NCBI GenBank assembly: GCA_031555735.1
Contig: JAVBUE010000042.1
Span: forward strand, 1-54,825
DNA length: 54,825 nt
Reading direction: 5' to 3'
Origin: JAJDIA01 sp031555735
Lineage (GTDB): Bacteria > Bacteroidota > Bacteroidia > Bacteroidales > Tannerellaceae
Positions 53,582-54,825 of this stretch are shown piece by piece (the first letter of the stretch is position 1; every line of letters begins with the position of its first letter). The notes under the pieces were generated by a model. The model did no database searches. It was not told the origin of the DNA and saw only the letters and a program-made list of their open reading frames with translations. The translations under genes and the position numbers were made by a program.

Positions 53582-53657
53582 CATCTGGATCTCGTGTCCA
53601 CAACGTCTGGATGTTGGTTGAACAACATCCAGACGTTGACAGCACAACATCCAGATG
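53582..53657. repeat. CAACATCCAGA motif cluster with 16-bp stem
   Basis: CAACGTCTGGATGTTG (53601-53616) and its exact complement (53623-53638) flank loop GTTGAA. Related copies lie at 53582-53590 (CATCTGGAT) and 53645-53657 (CAACATCCAGATG). This is most of the segment missing from element A. Confidence 0.75.
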
Positions 53658-53929
53658 CAGATTGAGATTTTGACAATGTCTATGCCCCCGGCAAATGGCG
53701 GAAGTCAGCCAGTGGAAGGAAGTGTGGAAGGAGCCGCCCAAAAACGAAGATCCTTCCACAGTAAGTGGCTGATTATGATAGGGTGTGGAAGCAGTGGAAG
53801 GAAAAAAGCAAAACCCCTGTATATACTATTCAGTTTATTCTATTGCATTTTTGTAATTCCAAACAGCTTCTAAATAAAATTTATTTTCCGGATAATAGAC
53901 CGCAGGCGGTTGAACAATCAGCTGTGCCT

Positions 53930-53954
53930 ACGCCTGATGGTACAGGCGTTTTTT
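53930..53954 (+). terminator. T-tailed hairpin after element C
   Basis: ACGCCTG (53930-53936) pairs with CAGGCGT (53943-53949), loop ATGGTA, then T run. Reads as a plus-strand terminator, protecting the minus-strand remnant from plus-strand transcription of element C. Confidence 0.6.
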
Positions 53955-53956
53955 GC

Positions 53957-54502
53957 TTATCTTATCAGTAATTTTTGTTCTAACTCTAGCTTTCGCTTGA
54001 AGTAAATTTGCTGAGATTCCTCATCTCTTTCTACAATAAGATTTTCATACGCCTTTTTGTCAGAACATAGTTCCGGATAACTAAAAATTGCTTGTACAAA
54101 AGGATAAATATCCTCATTCTTTTCTATTATCCTAAAATGCCAATTTGAATATAATTTATCATCTAAGACTTCAAATAATTGACACGGGCAAACAGAGATA
54201 AATCCATTGTCGTCTATCAAATAGGCTTGATAAGTTTCAAAAACTATTAAGCCCATAACTAAATATTCTGCTCCGATTTTTATTTCTCCATATACCGTAT
54301 GTCCCGTAGCTCCAAATCTTCCTAAAATATTCTTTTCTGAATCTTTCATCCCAGTCATTACTACTTTTCCTAACTGTGGATTTGTCAGAACATCCTCCAT
54401 AGCCATTTGCTCAACCAAATTTACAGCAGTCGTTCTACCTGTAGAACCTAAACCTAACGGTTTTAGTATTTGCGTTCCCCCCCTTAGCGGCCATCCTTGC
54501 AC
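53957..54502 (-). pseudogene. frameshifted downstream part of polymorphic-toxin-like gene, with immunity-like tail
   Basis: 181 codons open in the frame one base off from the upstream partial gene. The first useful stretch, TQILKPLGLGSTGRTTAVNL then VLTNPQLGKVVMTGMKDS, resembles the pre-toxin region at the end of RHS/polymorphic toxins. From about residue 75 the sequence changes character (EIKIGAEYLVMGLIVFETYQ, DDNGFISVCPCQLFEVLDD, SNWHFRIIEKNEDIYPF) and looks like a small acidic immunity protein. No start codon separates the two parts. This suggests that a deletion fused a clipped toxin to its immunity gene. Identification of both halves is by general resemblance only. The DNA is markedly AT-rich. 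Confidence 0.5.
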
Positions 54503-54825
54503 CTTTTATAGCAAAGTTGCCTTCGCCCATTGTTGCAACATCTAAGATTGCAAAGGGGACTGCTGCCCAAGCTGCTCCGGTATTACCTGTGTCCGCATTT
54601 GCGGCTACTTCCGCAACAGAAGAGAGCGGCATTACCATTGAAATGGCATCGGATACCGTATTAATGGTACTTGTTGCCTGCTGAACTGTTTGCCTGTTTG
54701 CTTCAAGTTGGTTTGCGCTGGCATTGATGGTTTCCGGCGAACTTGTGTCGATGCTGAGGGAGAAGAGGTTGTTGAAGGAATTGATAAGCCGTTCCAGCAT
54801 TGATTTCTTCCTGATCTCTTCTTCG
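54435..54825 (-). CDS. 3' part of polymorphic-toxin-like protein, 5' end outside window
   Basis: Open to the window edge; 129 codons visible, with Met at 54800 not necessarily the start. An Ala/Ser/Thr/Asn-rich helical stretch (SANQLEANRQTVQQATSTIN, then VSDAISMVMPLSSVAEVAAN) is followed by AAWAAVPFAILDVATMGEGN and KGARMAAKGG. The last two blocks resemble the region just before the toxin tip of RHS-type proteins. The frame then runs through a G7 tract (minus strand, 54483-54477) and stops after 17 more codons. With six G it would continue into the frame of the downstream entry, so the gene is frameshifted or phase-variable. Confidence 0.55.
   Translation of the reverse strand, partial: EEEIRKKSMLERLINSFNNLFSLSIDTSSPETINASANQLEANRQTVQQATSTINTVSDAISMVMPLSSVAEVAANADTGNTGAAWAAVPFAILDVATMGEGNFAIKGARMAAKGGNANTKTVRFRFYR

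Larger units (their letters stand above)
53301..53876 (+). repeat. composite intergenic repeat element C
   Basis: Second copy of element A in direct orientation: 53301-53363 is identical to 77-139. Array at 53389-53462, imperfect T-tailed hairpin (about 53524-53555), extra 82-base segment at 53571-53652 absent from A, GTGGAAGGA at 53712 and 53724 with inverted TCCTTCCAC at 53751-53759, further GTGGAAG at 53785 and 53794, and a tail with the shared CCCTGTATATACTATTCAGT. Short frames here are not kept in A upstream of the GTGGAAG cluster, so I call it non-coding. Confidence 0.85.

Noticed and set aside
77..53876. Composite transposon bounded by elements A and C
   Set aside because: The interval is packed with core housekeeping genes, and neither element carries a transposase or terminal target duplication.
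53655..53971. Plus-strand ORFs over the GTGGAAG cluster of element C (Trp-Lys-rich in one frame)
   Set aside because: The last 110 bases stay in frame between A and C, but upstream an indel breaks it, and copy B has different motif codons. RNA or DNA structure explains the conservation better.
1..54825. tRNA or rRNA genes
   Set aside because: No cloverleaf with a GGTTCGA-type arm and CCA end, and no rRNA signature, was seen on either strand by reading; not computed.

Overview
The window reads as chromosome of a Bacteroidales bacterium, most likely Tannerellaceae/Parabacteroides-like (family placement is inference). Signs: many Bacteroidetes-type promoters with a TAnnTTTG -7 box and almost no Shine-Dalgarno sequences, two SusC/SusD pairs, a DUF6377-type regulator, ECF sigma/FecR control, a type IX secretion type-B C-terminal domain, and the conserved block DUF6242 - DUF6089 - uppS - bamA - skp - skp - murI. 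Most genes look close to 50% GC by eye. The last 0.9 kb is clearly more AT-rich.

Layout. 0-0.56 kb: composite intergenic repeat element A. 0.56-3.1 kb (minus): membrane protein, LacI-type regulator and M23 lipoprotein in one tight operon. 3.2-9.2 kb: complete RND efflux operon (adaptor, pump, outer-membrane factor), then an LpxA-like acyltransferase. 10.0-10.35 kb: element B, a diverged, inverted relative of A. 10.4-11.4 kb (minus): mdh. 11.8-15.5 kb: small secreted protein, Tat-exported Gfo/Idh/MocA oxidoreductase, DUF6242 lipoprotein. 15.6-22.5 kb: envelope-biogenesis cluster ending in murI and a VanX-like dipeptidase. 22.5-25.3 kb (minus): His-rich small membrane protein plus TonB receptor, probably for a metal. 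25.4-30.5 kb (minus): uvrA, lytic transglycosylase and a CHU_C/T9SS-B protein, divergent from a LysM/periplasmic-binding protein and an outer-membrane barrel. 33.2-39.0 kb: SusC/SusD pair with a divergent, unusually short DUF6377 regulator. 39.0-42.7 kb (minus): priA, LMW protein tyrosine phosphatase, DUF169. 42.8-53.1 kb: ECF sigma, FecR, STN-SusC, SusD and a Tat-exported 1002-residue protein with two tandem FAD-oxidoreductase domains. 53.2-53.9 kb: element C, a second copy of A. 53.95 kb to the end (minus): AT-rich, frameshifted remnant of a polymorphic-toxin-like gene that runs off the window.

How parts work together. The ECF/FecR/SusCD/FAD locus looks like a signal-responsive uptake-and-oxidation system whose substrate is unknown. 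Twin promoter-like sequences with identical spacing precede the sigma and FecR genes. The central block supplies undecaprenyl carrier, outer-membrane protein assembly, periplasmic chaperones and D-Glu.

The most novel signal is non-coding. Elements A, B and C share arrays of a CACCTAT core repeated every 22-23 bp, plus a hairpin whose arms change in a compensatory way between copies (GTGGAAGGA/TCCTTCCAC against GTGGCAGAT/ATCTGCCAC). I cannot name this family.
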